The notes under the pieces are model-generated. The model was not told the origin of the DNA. It was given only the letters and a program-made list of their open reading frames with translations, and ran no database searches. A stretch of 64,000 nucleotides of DNA, taken from assembly GCF_008274585.1 (NCBI RefSeq), contig NZ_VTRT01000008.1:124001-188000 (forward strand), in the 5' to 3' direction. Position 1 is the first letter of the stretch. Each line of letters begins with the position of its first letter. Of this stretch, positions 1-9,112 are shown in pieces. The position numbers and the translations under genes were made by a program. This DNA comes from Pedobacter sp. BS3 (lineage in GTDB: Bacteria > Bacteroidota > Bacteroidia > Sphingobacteriales > Sphingobacteriaceae).

Positions 1-16
1 GCGCAAGCTTGTCACA

Positions 17-2737
17 TTATTTTACAGTATAACGGTATGTTCCGCGGGCTACGTTTCCTTCAGCGTCAAAACCTTCTACAATAGCACGATAGGTGCCTCT
101 GCCATCGGCATTGTAGTACTCAAACGAGGCATTCCCGCTTTTATCGATCAGCACATTAGGATTCCAGTATATGGTTGTGCGCAGGTCGTTGCCGGGAACG
201 CTTTTACTGGGCACATCATATTTGGGCGAATAAAATTGCCGGGCTTTATCGTAGCCTTTCGGCGAAATGGTGAGCTGGTTACTCTGCGGCAGCATTCTTT
301 TCAGATCGTCAATTTTCATTGGCGTGCCTTTGGGCGCTTCCTTCATGTTAATGACTACCACACCATTGGTGCTATACAGCCTGTTGATACCGCTCACGCC
401 GTCCTGGAAAAACACTTCTACAGATTCTATCTCGGCTGGATTAAGGCTGCTGACGTATGGAATGTCGGCGGGCATACCTTTTACAAATACCTGCACGGGT
501 GTACGGCCGCCGGCATTGTAATCGCGGGTGAGGTATAGATTATCATCCGCATAGGTAAGACCGGCCGTCATCAGGCAATTCAATATCATGCCGCAGGCAG
601 TAAACTGGTCGCCGGACAGAGTTCGGTCGGCGAGCATGCTTAACCCGGTTAAAGCGGGATAATCTTCGTGGCTGGGTTTCTTGCTTACTTTCTCGGTAAT
701 TACCACCTCTTTCAGCACATTCATGCTGCGATGCTGGCGTTCACTGTTTTTCAGATACGGTGCAAGGGTGCTGTCGATATTGATAACTTCCTCATAAGGT
801 TCGGTTTTAACCGATGCTGCCGGAGCGTAGGTATTATCCAGCATGATCATCATGTTTTTACCGTTCACATTGTATTTGGCGCTCACTATTACCTTCGATG
901 AATCGGGAAAAACCAGGTTAGAGAACTTGAACTTCCCGTAGGCGTCGGTTGTGGCTTCGGCAGAGAAATGTTTATCGGGAACCTGGAGACGTACTTTACC
1001 TTTAAATACCGGCATCCCGTTAAGGGTACGCAACGTTCCGCTGATCTCTATACCCTGCTCGGGCATAAAATACAGCTTGGGATATTTGCCCGCGATAATA
1101 TCGGGGTATGAAAAATAACGATAGCCCTGCGTAAGCATCAGCACATCCAGATCTGCCAGCCGCTTTGCATCGATATGATTGAAATAATAATTCGGTTGTT
1201 CGATATAGCCTTTCAGATCTGACGACAGCAGCATGGCGCTCAGAATGGATGTTTCAGCGTTTTCATTATATGGCACCTTGGTTTCGTCAACCACAGCTAC
1301 CGAGAAATTGCCTTCCACGGGCTGTTTATCTCTGCGGGCAGCCACCGTCATTTTAACCCGCTGGCGAATGGTATAGGCCGGTTTCTCGGTAGTAACATTC
1401 AGGCTCAGATCGCCGGCATGCCGGATAAATGCCAGCCGCTCGCTCAGGGGCTGACCGCCGGAGGTTAACAGGGTAACCTGGGCCACACCTGAAGGAAACT
1501 TTGATTTGGGGATGCTGGCTGTAAACACCTGGCTGCGCAACGCGGCCTGGGCCGCATAACATACAATACCTCCGCTTTGGGCGATAATGTAAAAGCTCTT
1601 TCCGCGATATTTGGCAAAGAAAGGGTCGTTAGCAATAACTTTCACACTCAGACTTTCCGCGTCTTTATTGTTTACACTGATGCTGATACCTTCGTCCTGC
1701 ACCTGCGGAAGATTGTAGATGTGGTGTGTTCCATCGGGAAAGGTAACGTTGGCCTTGTACGTTTGCCCGCTTTGCGGAACCAGAATAAATGTTCCCATGC
1801 CTAAGTGCTGCGACTGAAATTTGGCAACTTCTACATTGTCTTTATCCAGTATCACACCTTTAACATCTACGCCCAGTCCATTGGGTTTGATGGCTTTAAA
1901 CGCTACCTGTAAGGGAATGCCTGCGTTCAGGGCGCCGCCCTCGGGGAAAAACTGTACATCGGCGGCCTGCTGTGTAATTATTCCTTTTAGCTGGAATGAG
2001 CTACTTAACGACCGCTGAACATCTACACTTAACGCCGTTTGTAAAACACCGGCCTTCGGCACTTTTTTGCCATCGGTTACGGGAATAGTAAGATAACCGG
2101 CGCCGTCGGTAGTGCCCCTGCCCTTGCTTATTTCATCAAATCCGTCCAATACTTTCCAGCTTACCCGCTTGTTGATATAGGGCTTACCGGTTTGATCTTT
2201 GAACTGTATGCGGGCATTTACTTTCGGACTTCCGCCCGTAACCGGGATGCTTGTATACGAAATATGGGTTACCAGCTCTTTGTTGATGGCGTTACCTACC
2301 GGGATGGTCTTGGTAAAAATCCGTGGATCCTGGAAATTGAGCATCCAGTTGGTATAGGCCCTGATGTGGTAATTGCCTTGTTTATAGGTGAGCGACGGCA
2401 AAGGTAATCCGCCGGATGCTGTTCCGTTGGTAACCAGCAGCTTAATGGTTTGCACCAGCGAATCGGCATCGTTAACCACATCGATATACAAAACTTTGCT
2501 TAACAGCGATGGCTGATAGTTGGCGGTTAAATAGGCTTTGTACCAAACGGTGTCGCCAACGGCATAATAAGGTTTATCAAATTGTATATATACCTTTTCC
2601 TGCGGAAAGCTGGCAGCGTACTTTACGGTTTTGCTGATAATGGAATCTAAACGGATGCTATCCTGCTGTGAAAATGCCGGAACAGTAAGGGCTATACTAA
2701 ACGCTAAGAAAAGGGCTAAACTTTTTAAATAACTCAT
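17..2737 (-). CDS. Exported macroglobulin-like protein with a TonB-plug-like C-terminal domain
   Basis: A 906-residue exported protein. Residues 1-23 form a signal peptide ending in AFSQQ. Residues about 48-75 (YIQFDKPYYAVGDTVWYKAY) match the MG2 fold of alpha-2-macroglobulin-like proteins. Several Ig-like or carboxypeptidase-regulatory segments follow, for example around KVRLQVPDKHFSAEATTDAYGK. Near residues 750-800 a segment reads like a TonB receptor plug (FVKGMPADIPYV, then IESVEVFFQDGVSGINRLY and GVVVINMK), but no beta barrel follows it. Such proteins are common in Bacteroidota and are usually annotated only as plug-domain or MG2 proteins. A role in protein-protein contacts at the outer membrane or in the periplasm is inference. 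The gene stands alone, with 235 bp of spacer upstream. Confidence 0.75.
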   Translation of the reverse strand: MSYLKSLALFLAFSIALTVPAFSQQDSIRLDSIISKTVKYAASFPQEKVYIQFDKPYYAVGDTVWYKAYLTANYQPSLLSKVLYIDVVNDADSLVQTIKLLVTNGTASGGLPLPSLTYKQGNYHIRAYTNWMLNFQDPRIFTKTIPVGNAINKELVTHISYTSIPVTGGSPKVNARIQFKDQTGKPYINKRVSWKVLDGFDEISKGRGTTDGAGYLTIPVTDGKKVPKAGVLQTALSVDVQRSLSSSFQLKGIITQQAADVQFFPEGGALNAGIPLQVAFKAIKPNGLGVDVKGVILDKDNVEVAKFQSQHLGMGTFILVPQSGQTYKANVTFPDGTHHIYNLPQVQDEGISISVNNKDAESLSVKVIANDPFFAKYRGKSFYIIAQSGGIVCYAAQAALRSQVFTASIPKSKFPSGVAQVTLLTSGGQPLSERLAFIRHAGDLSLNVTTEKPAYTIRQRVKMTVAARRDKQPVEGNFSVAVVDETKVPYNENAETSILSAMLLSSDLKGYIEQPNYYFNHIDAKRLADLDVLMLTQGYRYFSYPDIIAGKYPKLYFMPEQGIEISGTLRTLNGMPVFKGKVRLQVPDKHFSAEATTDAYGKFKFSNLVFPDSSKVIVSAKYNVNGKNMMIMLDNTYAPAASVKTEPYEEVINIDSTLAPYLKNSERQHRSMNVLKEVVITEKVSKKPSHEDYPALTGLSMLADRTLSGDQFTACGMILNCLMTAGLTYADDNLYLTRDYNAGGRTPVQVFVKGMPADIPYVSSLNPAEIESVEVFFQDGVSGINRLYSTNGVVVINMKEAPKGTPMKIDDLKRMLPQSNQLTISPKGYDKARQFYSPKYDVPSKSVPGNDLRTTIYWNPNVLIDKSGNASFEYYNADGRGTYRAIVEGFDAEGNVARGTYRYTVK

Positions 2738-2972
2738 CAGGACAATTTAAGGCGTATGAATTTCGGCTAAATTTATTTATTCTGGCGCTGTATTGTATGT
2801 ATTTTTTTAAACTTTAACATAATTTTACAATTCAGGGCTAACGTTTAAACCAGGTAAATCGCATAAAATCAACTTGCTTACAACAAATTTGGCATCAAAG
2901 CAACTATCTCAAATTTCCGGGATTTAGCCCTGTTCAACTTTAAACTTTCCACCTTAAACTTCAGACTTAACA

Positions 2973-3575
2973 TTAGTTATTTTTAGCGCTAACATATTTG
3001 CTTCCCCGCAGGTAGAAACGCCAGGGAATACTTTGGTAAGGTTCTGATACGTTCAGTCCGATGCGTGCCGACGCGGCAATTTGTTCGTCGGGATAATGCA
3101 GACCTTGATCCTCAATCCACACTTCATTGCCGGTAAGCGGAACTCCGTTATGCAATTTGGTTAATCCAAGTGCCTGGGCCAAAGCTCCCGGCCCGCGACA
3201 AAGACGGGTATCCTGGTTAAAGATATTCCGGCGCAAACGTATCGTCTCCAATCCTACGGTAGGTTCTATAGCCCGGATGAGGATAGCGTGAGATTCGTCA
3301 GGATTACCCGTAACAATATTGAGCATGTGATGAATGCCGTAACAGATGTACATGTACACTACCCCGCCGGCACTGTACATCATTTCGTTTCGCGGTGTAC
3401 GTTTATGGTTATAAGCATGCGAACCAGAATCCTCCGGCCCCCGATACGCCTCGGTTTCTACAATAATGCCGCCGGTTAGCTGTCCATCCACACAGGTGAA
3501 TAAGTATTTACCTAATAATTCGCGGGATAAGGCTACCACATCATCTCTCCGGTAAAAATCAACGCCAAGCTTCAT
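2973..3575 (-). CDS. Alkyladenine (3-methyladenine) DNA glycosylase, AAG/MPG family
   Basis: Excises alkylated purines such as 3-methyladenine as the first step of base excision repair. At 200 residues it has the normal length of the compact bacterial AAG family. The signature VETEAYRGPEDSGSHA starts at residue 39. By alignment with human AAG, E42 corresponds to the catalytic Glu125, Y44 to Tyr127 and H53 to His136. The downstream NEMMYSAGGVVYMYICYGIH block is also typical. The ATG at 3575 begins the conserved N-terminus (KLGVDFYRRDDVVALSRELLGK). It lies 45 bp downstream of the perM-PAP2-fRMsr operon. The short spacer is filled with TTAAAAGT-type repeat, so it may be cotranscribed or independent. 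Confidence 0.93.
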   Translation of the reverse strand: MKLGVDFYRRDDVVALSRELLGKYLFTCVDGQLTGGIIVETEAYRGPEDSGSHAYNHKRTPRNEMMYSAGGVVYMYICYGIHHMLNIVTGNPDESHAILIRAIEPTVGLETIRLRRNIFNQDTRLCRGPGALAQALGLTKLHNGVPLTGNEVWIEDQGLHYPDEQIAASARIGLNVSEPYQSIPWRFYLRGSKYVSAKNN

Positions 3576-3620
3576 GCAATAAGTTAAAAGTGGAAAGTAG
3601 AAAGTTAAAAGTCAAAACAA

Positions 3621-4094
3621 TTATAAAATTAATGAAGCGAATTTTTCGAGCCAGGTGCGGTCGGTTTCATCAAAAAAATCCGGAAACTCGCTGTCCACAT
3701 CCAATATGGCTATAACTTCTCCTGCCGGGTTGAATACCGGAATTACAATTTCTGATCGCGAAAGCGAGCTGCAGGCAATGTGCCCGGGAAACTGATCAAC
3801 ATCGGGCACAATAATATTTTGCCGTTGCTGCCATGCCGTACCGCAAACGCCTTTTCCTCTGGCAATGCGGGTACAGGCTACCGTTCCCTGAAAAGGGCCT
3901 AACACCAGCTCATCACCTTCAACGAGATAAAATCCTACCCAGAAAAAACCGAACTGTTCTTTTAAAGCGGCGCATACATTGGCCATGTTGGCAATCCGGC
4001 TGGTTTCGCCGTTCAACAATGCTGTAACTTGCGGGTAGAGCGATCGATATTGATCTTCCCTGCTTCCGCTGATGATATTCAGGTCTTCTGCCAT
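3621..4094 (-). CDS. msrC: GAF-domain free methionine-(R)-sulfoxide reductase
   Basis: Reduces free methionine-R-sulfoxide to methionine in the cytoplasm. The 157-residue protein is a single GAF domain. Its three cysteines C74, C84 and C108 (in VACTRIARGKGVCG and GHIACSS) have the same 10 and 24 residue spacing as the catalytic and resolving cysteines of E. coli fRMsr (C84, C94, C118), which separates it from generic GAF sensors. Its ATG shares one base with the stop codon of the upstream PAP2 gene (TAATG), so translation is probably coupled. It is the last gene of the three-gene operon 5907-3621. Confidence 0.9.
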   Translation of the reverse strand: MAEDLNIISGSREDQYRSLYPQVTALLNGETSRIANMANVCAALKEQFGFFWVGFYLVEGDELVLGPFQGTVACTRIARGKGVCGTAWQQRQNIIVPDVDQFPGHIACSSLSRSEIVIPVFNPAGEVIAILDVDSEFPDFFDETDRTWLEKFASLIL

Positions 4095-4813
4095 TATGTT
4101 TTTTGTTCCGGGATAGTTTCAATATTGCGTTTACTGTATTTTTCCAGCTTTTGCAGGATAGCCAGCGAAATGACAAGCCATAATGTGCCGGTACAGAAAC
4201 CGGCCAGTACATCGCTGGCATAATGCACCCGCAGGTAAATCCGGCTAAAGCCGATGCTTAAAATCAGCAGCAGCAAAGCAATGATAATGAGTGTGCGCTT
4301 ATATCCTGATGAAACCGTATGCCAGCAGATGTGTATCAATAACCCGTAAAACGTCACGCTACTCATGGCGTGTCCGCTCGGGAAGCTCAGGCCGTGTGCA
4401 GGCTCCAGCAAGGGTATCAGTGGGCGTTGCCGGCTGAACATAAATTTGAGTAAAAACATCAGTATCACACTGGTTAGTGCAATTACCGGAACTTTTATAG
4501 AATACCAGCGATGTTTTTTAATAAACAAATAATACAGGGTGAGCAGGATATTAGCGGTTATCAGGAACTGGTAATTGCCTAAAAACGAAAGGAACAGCAT
4601 CAGGCTGGTGTTCCGGTTACTCACCAACGAGCGTACATAACCGAATGCCGCATCATCAAAATATTGGGCTTGATCTACAAAAACATACTGAACAATGGCT
4701 AAAAATGCCACCAATGCCAGTATGACCAGTGTCAAGGCGATCAGTGTTTCGGTGGTAAACAGCAACAGTGCCGCCACCGTACGATTGTATACATGCTTTA
4801 CGTGACGGATCAT
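4094..4813 (-). CDS. PAP2-family membrane phosphatase
   Basis: A 239-residue integral membrane protein with about six hydrophobic segments. All three PAP2 (acid phosphatase/lipid phosphatase) motifs are present: KFMFSRQRP at 123-131, PSGH at 145-148, and SRIYLRVHYASD at 190-201, with H148 and H197 as the expected catalytic histidines. Family members dephosphorylate lipid phosphates such as undecaprenyl pyrophosphate or phosphatidic/phosphatidylglycerol phosphate on the outer face of the inner membrane. The exact substrate cannot be read from the sequence. It sits in the middle of a coupled operon, with start and stop codons each overlapping the neighbour by one base. Confidence 0.9.
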   Translation of the reverse strand: MIRHVKHVYNRTVAALLLFTTETLIALTLVILALVAFLAIVQYVFVDQAQYFDDAAFGYVRSLVSNRNTSLMLFLSFLGNYQFLITANILLTLYYLFIKKHRWYSIKVPVIALTSVILMFLLKFMFSRQRPLIPLLEPAHGLSFPSGHAMSSVTFYGLLIHICWHTVSSGYKRTLIIIALLLLILSIGFSRIYLRVHYASDVLAGFCTGTLWLVISLAILQKLEKYSKRNIETIPEQKT

Positions 4814-5907
4814 TATATCCGGAAAATGTTTTTAATCAGCTTTACTTGTTTCTGCATGGAGATCTCATCGCCGAGCAGAATGCCCCATGGACGCAGGTCG
4901 TCAATACGATCAAACACTATTTTCAGCATGGCGATATAAGGCACGCACAAAAACATGCCCGGTATTCCCCAGATCATTTCGCCGATAATAATGCCCAGCA
5001 TAACTATCAACGCATTCAGCTTCACCTTACCTCCTACCACTACGGGCATAATAATATTGCCGTCGAGCGAGTGAATGAGCAAAAATGCAATGGCTACAAA
5101 CAGCGCTTTTGCAGCGGATGCCGTTGCAAAGGTGATAAGCACACTGATGAGCAATGCCGTAAAAATGCCGATATAAGGTACTACATTAAAAATGCCGGTC
5201 AGCATACCCAATAATATGGCATACTTCACGCCCATAACAGACAGTACAATACAGGTAATTACGGTGAGGATACACATTTGCAGGAATAACCCGGTAATAT
5301 ATTGCTTGATGATACGCTGTATCTGCCGGGTTATCTCAAATATGGTATCGGCATGCTGCTTATTAAACAGGGCCAGTAAAAACTGGAAAAGCAGTCTCCT
5401 GTTCAGCAGGATGAAAAAGGTGAATAATAAGGTAAAGAGATAAAATAATAAAGTGGATGATAATGTGAGCAGCGTTATGCCAATTACCGAAGCGGTTGAT
5501 GCCAGCATTTTGGTGGCGCTGTCATTGATATATGTAATTTGTTTGTTGGCGTTAATGTTAAACCGGTGATATATCCATAGCTGCAGATCGTGGAAAGCAT
5601 TGGTGATCTGTGCTTTCAACATGGGCCAGTCGCTGATCAGGTTACTTAACTGGTTACCTAACAGAAATAATACCAGGCTGACAATAATTACCAGCAGCAA
5701 TACCGAAAACAACGCTGCCAATCCGCGTTTCATCCTGCACCGGCGTTCTAAAAATGAAGCTGCCGGCATCAGCAGAATAGCGAATAAAAAGGCAAACAGT
5801 AAGGGTGCAAGTATCTCCTTGCCGAGAATGGCCAAATATCCCATGGCAATGATCATGACCAGGATAAATGCGATACGTGCATAAAAGGGTAAAATAATTT
5901 CTTTCAT
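4813..5907 (-). CDS. AI-2E/PerM-family transporter
   Basis: A multi-pass membrane protein of the AI-2E (PerM/YdiK) family, 364 residues from the ATG at 5907. It has N-terminal hydrophobic pairs, a central amphipathic region (TRQIQRIIKQYITGLFLQM) and the conserved C-terminal block YAILLGMLTGIFNVVPYIG with later GGKVKLNALIVMLGIIIGE. Some family members export autoinducer-2 and others are Na+/H+ antiporters, so the substrate is unknown. The frame stays open to 5949, but those 14 codons lie inside the 52-bp repeat at 5927-5978 and have no ATG, so the ATG at 5907 (MKEIILPFYA) is preferred. First gene of the operon with PAP2 and fRMsr. Confidence 0.88.
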   Translation of the reverse strand: MKEIILPFYARIAFILVMIIAMGYLAILGKEILAPLLFAFLFAILLMPAASFLERRCRMKRGLAALFSVLLLVIIVSLVLFLLGNQLSNLISDWPMLKAQITNAFHDLQLWIYHRFNINANKQITYINDSATKMLASTASVIGITLLTLSSTLLFYLFTLLFTFFILLNRRLLFQFLLALFNKQHADTIFEITRQIQRIIKQYITGLFLQMCILTVITCIVLSVMGVKYAILLGMLTGIFNVVPYIGIFTALLISVLITFATASAAKALFVAIAFLLIHSLDGNIIMPVVVGGKVKLNALIVMLGIIIGEMIWGIPGMFLCVPYIAMLKIVFDRIDDLRPWGILLGDEISMQKQVKLIKNIFRI

Positions 5908-5926
5908 AGTGGTTAGTTGTTTAGTT

Positions 5927-5978
5927 AGCCTCATCCCTAACTCCGCCAACTGGCGGAAGAAGGGAACCGGTCTGTGCT
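5927..5978. repeat. 52-bp dispersed spacer repeat, copy 1
   Basis: A block identical over 52 bp to 8176-8227 and in the same orientation. It contains the palindrome CCGCCAACTGGCGG. It lies directly upstream of the perM-like gene and is followed by CT-rich text (ttgtctcttacttctttgct) that is also shared with the spacer at 13055-13140 on the opposite strand. Confidence 0.9.
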
Positions 5979-6071
5979 TCTTGACTTGTCTCTTACTTCT
6001 TTGCTCTTGTTTCTATTTAGCCTTAAATCTTATGCCTTATGCCTTTCATAACTCTAAAACCGTGCATCTTT

Positions 6072-6755
6072 TCATGTGGTTAAATTTACCGAAACGATCC
6101 CGTTTAAGCCCCGCAGCTGCTCTATAAATGCTATCATATTGTTTCGTGGGGTCAGCTTATCCATCTCAAAATCAAATTCCTGTTTTTTATCTTCAGAATC
6201 GGCATATAAGCGGATCTCTGTAAATACTACCTGATTGGCAACGGCCAGCTTCTCAATATCCTGCAATACAACCTTGCCTTCCTGGGCAATAACCTTCAGG
6301 GCATGTATACGTGAACTATTAAAAATTCGTTTTTCGATAGGTTTTATTACAGCCAGGATGATAAGTATCAATACGGTTGTAAATGTGGCCGCAACATATA
6401 AGCCACCTCCAACGGCCAAACCAACGGCAGCTACAGACCATAGTCCCGCAGCGGTGGTCAGTCCGCGAACAACCTGACCGCGAAGGAACAGGATAGTGCC
6501 TGCACCGATAAAACCGATACCGCTAACTACCTGCGCCGCTACACGTGAAGGGTCTAATTCAACGCCGGGTTTACCAACTACATCAGAAAATCCATGAATA
6601 GAAACGATCATGAACAGACACGAGCCTGTACAGACCAGCATGTGGGTACGCAGACCGGCAGCCCACTCCAATCGCTGTCGCTCCAGGCCAACCAGCATAC
6701 CCAGAACAACGGCAATGCAAAGCCTGATAATGGTTTCAGGAATAACGTAATCCAT
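6072..6755 (-). CDS. MgtC/SapB-family membrane protein
   Basis: A 227-residue protein. The N-terminal half has four or five transmembrane segments with the MgtC family signature (GMLVGLERQRLEWAAGLRTH near residues 19-38, then GVELDPSRVAAQVVSGIGFIGAG and GLTTAAGLWSVAAVGLAVGGG). The C-terminal 80 residues form a soluble ACT-like domain. The family is linked to growth at low Mg2+ and inhibition of F1Fo ATP synthase in pathogens; the role in environmental Bacteroidota is unproven. It is a single gene. A candidate -7 box (TACATTTG on the minus strand) lies 25 bp upstream. Confidence 0.9.
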   Translation of the reverse strand: MDYVIPETIIRLCIAVVLGMLVGLERQRLEWAAGLRTHMLVCTGSCLFMIVSIHGFSDVVGKPGVELDPSRVAAQVVSGIGFIGAGTILFLRGQVVRGLTTAAGLWSVAAVGLAVGGGLYVAATFTTVLILIILAVIKPIEKRIFNSSRIHALKVIAQEGKVVLQDIEKLAVANQVVFTEIRLYADSEDKKQEFDFEMDKLTPRNNMIAFIEQLRGLNGIVSVNLTT

Positions 6756-6779
6756 TGAAAATTTGAATTGATTATTCTA

Positions 6780-6787
6780 CAAATGTA
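6780..6787 (-). promoter_or_regulatory. Candidate -7 promoter box for the MgtC-family gene
   Basis: On the minus strand this reads TACATTTG, matching the Bacteroidota -7 consensus TAnnTTTG, about 25 bp before the ATG. No clear -33 TTTG is visible at the usual spacing. Confidence 0.4.
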
Positions 6788-6861
6788 TCCTTATTTGGTT
6801 TAGAATATGAATAAAAAGTAGACTAACCCGGTTGTCGTATCGGAAAACAACAAACAAAATT

Positions 6862-7056
6862 TCAGCCCAGGTACGCCTTTATAACCGCTTCGTAGGGCTC
6901 TTTAACCAGGTAAATAAACGGTTCTTCGTCCTCATGCGACGCTTCCAGGATAATCCGTGTTCCGTTAAAGGTGGGCTCTATGGTAATTACCCGCTTCTTT
7001 TCGAATGTAACCAGTTGATTGTCTATCAAAAGTGTAAAGAAATCGGCCATACTCAT
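6862..7056 (-). CDS. Small hypothetical protein (64 aa)
   Basis: A short open frame from the ATG at 7056 (MSMADFFTLLIDNQLVTFEK). I do not recognise the family. The protein has alternating charged and hydrophobic strands and ends in EAVIKAYLG, with no signal peptide or membrane segment. The predicted structure is a small beta-rich cytoplasmic domain. It is divergent from the oxidoreductase at 7121, and a 64-bp spacer could carry both promoters. It is preferred over the overlapping plus-strand frame because of its balanced composition and in-frame ATG, but it could be spurious. Confidence 0.5.
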   Translation of the reverse strand: MSMADFFTLLIDNQLVTFEKKRVITIEPTFNGTRIILEASHEDEEPFIYLVKEPYEAVIKAYLG

Positions 7057-7120
7057 AATACGTTGAAACAAACAAATAGTTTATTGTAAATTCACACCGG
7101 TAAAACAAGCAGGCAACAGG

Positions 7121-8173
7121 ATGAAAAAAATACAGGTAGGATTGATCGGTTTTGGCATGGCAGGCCGGGTTTTTCATGCGCCCATAATCAGCAGTGTTCC
7201 CGGCTTTAACCTGCATAGCGTCACAACAAGCAAACCGGAAAGTGCAGAAATTATCCGGCAGAAATACCCGCAGGCAACAATTAAAACCCGGGCCGAAGAG
7301 GTATTTGCCGATGCTGCCATTGACCTGGTTGTGATTGCTACGCCAACACATTCGCATTTTGAGCTGGCTCAGAAGGCCTTAGCTGCCGGAAAACATGTGC
7401 TGGTTGATAAACCGTTCACCGTTACATCACAGCAGGCCGAAGAGTTGATACAACTTGCCCAGGCTCAAGACAAATTGCTCACGGTATTTCAAAACCGGCG
7501 GTGGGACAGCGATTTTAAGACGGTTAAAAAGGTTATTGAAAGCGGATTGCTGGGGCAACTGGTTGAACTGGAAGTTCATTTCGACCGCTTTCGCAATTAT
7601 ATTAAGGGAGGTACCTGGAAAGAGGAGGATGTGGATGGCGCCGGTACCTTATACGATTTAGGCGTGCACCTGGTTGACCAGGCGGTAACACTTTTTGGTA
7701 ATCCGCAGGCAGTAACTGCCGATATCCGTGCCCAGCGACCACAAAGCCGGGTGATCGATAATTTTGAGATGATCCTGCATTATCCCCAGCTAAAAGTTAC
7801 CTTAAAATCCGGCTACCTGGTGAAACAACCGGGGCCTCATTTTATTCTCCTGGGCGATAAAGGCTCATTTGTAAAACAGGGCATGGATGTACAGGAAGAG
7901 CAGCTAAATAATGGTATGACGCCTTTAGAGCCGGGCTTTGGCAAAGAGCCGGAAGAACTGTGGGGAACCATCAGCACTGAATACGAAGGCCTTGAAATCA
8001 ATGGAAAAATCACCAGCGAAATTGGTTCCTACATCGATCTATATAAAAATATAGCCGGGGTAATAAACAATGGTGAGTCGCTCATTGTTACCCCGCAGCA
8101 GGCAAAAACCAACATCCGCATCATTGAGCTGGCCCTGCAAAGCCAGGCCGAGAGAAGGACTGTGGAGTTTTAA
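7121..8173 (+). CDS. Gfo/Idh/MocA-family NAD(P)-dependent oxidoreductase
   Basis: A 350-residue cytoplasmic dehydrogenase. The N-terminal Rossmann fold starts with GLIGFGMAGRVFHAP (residues 7-21). The family's catalytic lysine is in LVDKPF (K97). The C-terminal sheet domain contains YDLGVHLVDQAVTLFG, with the conserved His of the second motif. Members oxidise or reduce sugars, inositols and related polyols; YdgJ/YvaA-like scyllo-inositol dehydrogenases are the nearest pattern I recognise, but the substrate is not certain. The ATG at 7121 gives the canonical start. It is monocistronic, and its stop is followed within 3 bp by copy 2 of the 52-bp repeat. Confidence 0.88.
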   Translation: MKKIQVGLIGFGMAGRVFHAPIISSVPGFNLHSVTTSKPESAEIIRQKYPQATIKTRAEEVFADAAIDLVVIATPTHSHFELAQKALAAGKHVLVDKPFTVTSQQAEELIQLAQAQDKLLTVFQNRRWDSDFKTVKKVIESGLLGQLVELEVHFDRFRNYIKGGTWKEEDVDGAGTLYDLGVHLVDQAVTLFGNPQAVTADIRAQRPQSRVIDNFEMILHYPQLKVTLKSGYLVKQPGPHFILLGDKGSFVKQGMDVQEEQLNNGMTPLEPGFGKEPEELWGTISTEYEGLEINGKITSEIGSYIDLYKNIAGVINNGESLIVTPQQAKTNIRIIELALQSQAERRTVEF

Positions 8174-8175
8174 AA

Positions 8176-8227
8176 AGCCTCATCCCTAACTCCGCCAACT
8201 GGCGGAAGAAGGGAACCGGTCTGTGCT
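8176..8227. repeat. 52-bp dispersed spacer repeat, copy 2
   Basis: Identical to 5927-5978. It begins three bases after the oxidoreductase stop codon. The spacer 8174-8473 holds no gene. It is made of this block, CT-rich filler and the inverted module 8325-8418. Confidence 0.9.
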
Positions 8228-8324
8228 CCTTATCTTGTTTCTTGCATCTATGTTCTTGTCTCTAAATGCTATCCATCATGAACTATACAGACATTGTCAA
8301 TTATCAACTGTCCATTATTAAAAA

Positions 8325-8418
8325 TTGCTTCCGGTCTTTTCTGACTTTCGGTCTTCCGGACTATAAGCTATGAACCATGAACTATAAGCCTACCTAAAAC
8401 CTGCAACTTATAACCTTC
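8325..8418. repeat. 94-bp inverted dispersed repeat, left copy
   Basis: The reverse complement of this segment recurs at 12934-13027 with three mismatches in 94 bp. The text includes ccggtcttttctgactttcg and ctatgaaccatgaactataa. The two copies flank the SCO, cytochrome c, prmC, tRNA-Ser and HD-protein genes in inverted orientation. Confidence 0.88.
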
Positions 8419-8445
8419 TATCTTGCAATCCACCTTTGGCAGCGC

Positions 8446-8453
8446 TATCTTTG
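8446..8453 (+). promoter_or_regulatory. Candidate -7 box for the SCO/cytochrome operon
   Basis: TATCTTTG, matching TAnnTTTG, with CTTG at 8421-8424 as a possible -33 element 21 bp upstream. The ATG lies 20 bp downstream. Confidence 0.45.
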
Positions 8454-8473
8454 TTGGCATAAACACCATCGTG

Positions 8474-9112
8474 ATGAAAAGAATCAGCTATTTCCTGCTT
8501 TTAACCGGCCTCCTGTCTTCCTGCGCACAAAAAGAACAGAAACTGCCTATACTGGGCAGTCGCGAACCGGTTGAAAAGACAGTGGATGGTAAAACCGTGG
8601 TAGATACGGTTTATCAAACCATTCCGTCCTTCAAATTCATCAACCAGGATAGTGTAACGGTAACCGAGAAAGACTTTGATAATGTGGTTTATGTTGCCGA
8701 TTTTTTCTTTACCAGTTGTACCAGCATCTGCCCGGTTATGCACCGCAACATGCTGAAAGTATACCATGCTTATAAGAACAATCCCGGAGTTAAAATTCTA
8801 TCACATAGCATTGATTCCAAATACGATACGCCGTCCGTGATGAAAAAATATGCTAAAAAGCTAGGCGTAACAGGTAATCAATGGCAATTTGTTAACGGGC
8901 CACACGATGAAATCTACAACATTGCCGCAAAAAATTATCTGGTATCGGTAGAAGAAGACGGTAACGACCCGCAAAATTACATCCACCAGGGTTGGTTTGT
9001 GCTCATTGATAAACAAAAACGCTTACGCGGAGCCTATGACGGAACTAATCCCCAGCAGGTTAACCAGCTTATAAAAGATATACAGGTATTGCTTAACGAA
9101 TATAAGCACTAA
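8474..9112 (+). CDS. SCO1/SenC-family copper chaperone lipoprotein
   Basis: A 212-residue thioredoxin-fold protein that delivers copper to cytochrome oxidase CuA or acts as a thiol reductase. The N-terminus MKRISYFLLLTGLLSSC is a lipoprotein signal with acylated C17. The metal-binding CxxxC is C82/C86 (FFTSCTSICPVMH) and the third ligand is H171 in YIHQGWFVLID, so all copper ligands are present. The frame extends upstream to 8423 with a non-ATG start, but the ATG at 8474 makes a proper lipoprotein signal and lies downstream of the -7 box. Its stop overlaps the ATG of the cytochrome gene (TAATG). Confidence 0.93.
   Translation: MKRISYFLLLTGLLSSCAQKEQKLPILGSREPVEKTVDGKTVVDTVYQTIPSFKFINQDSVTVTEKDFDNVVYVADFFFTSCTSICPVMHRNMLKVYHAYKNNPGVKILSHSIDSKYDTPSVMKKYAKKLGVTGNQWQFVNGPHDEIYNIAAKNYLVSVEEDGNDPQNYIHQGWFVLIDKQKRLRGAYDGTNPQQVNQLIKDIQVLLNEYKH

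Noticed and set aside
5908-5949. Upstream extension of the perM-like gene
   Set aside because: Those 14 codons lie mostly in the 52-bp repeat and have no ATG; the ATG at 5907 begins the family N-terminus.
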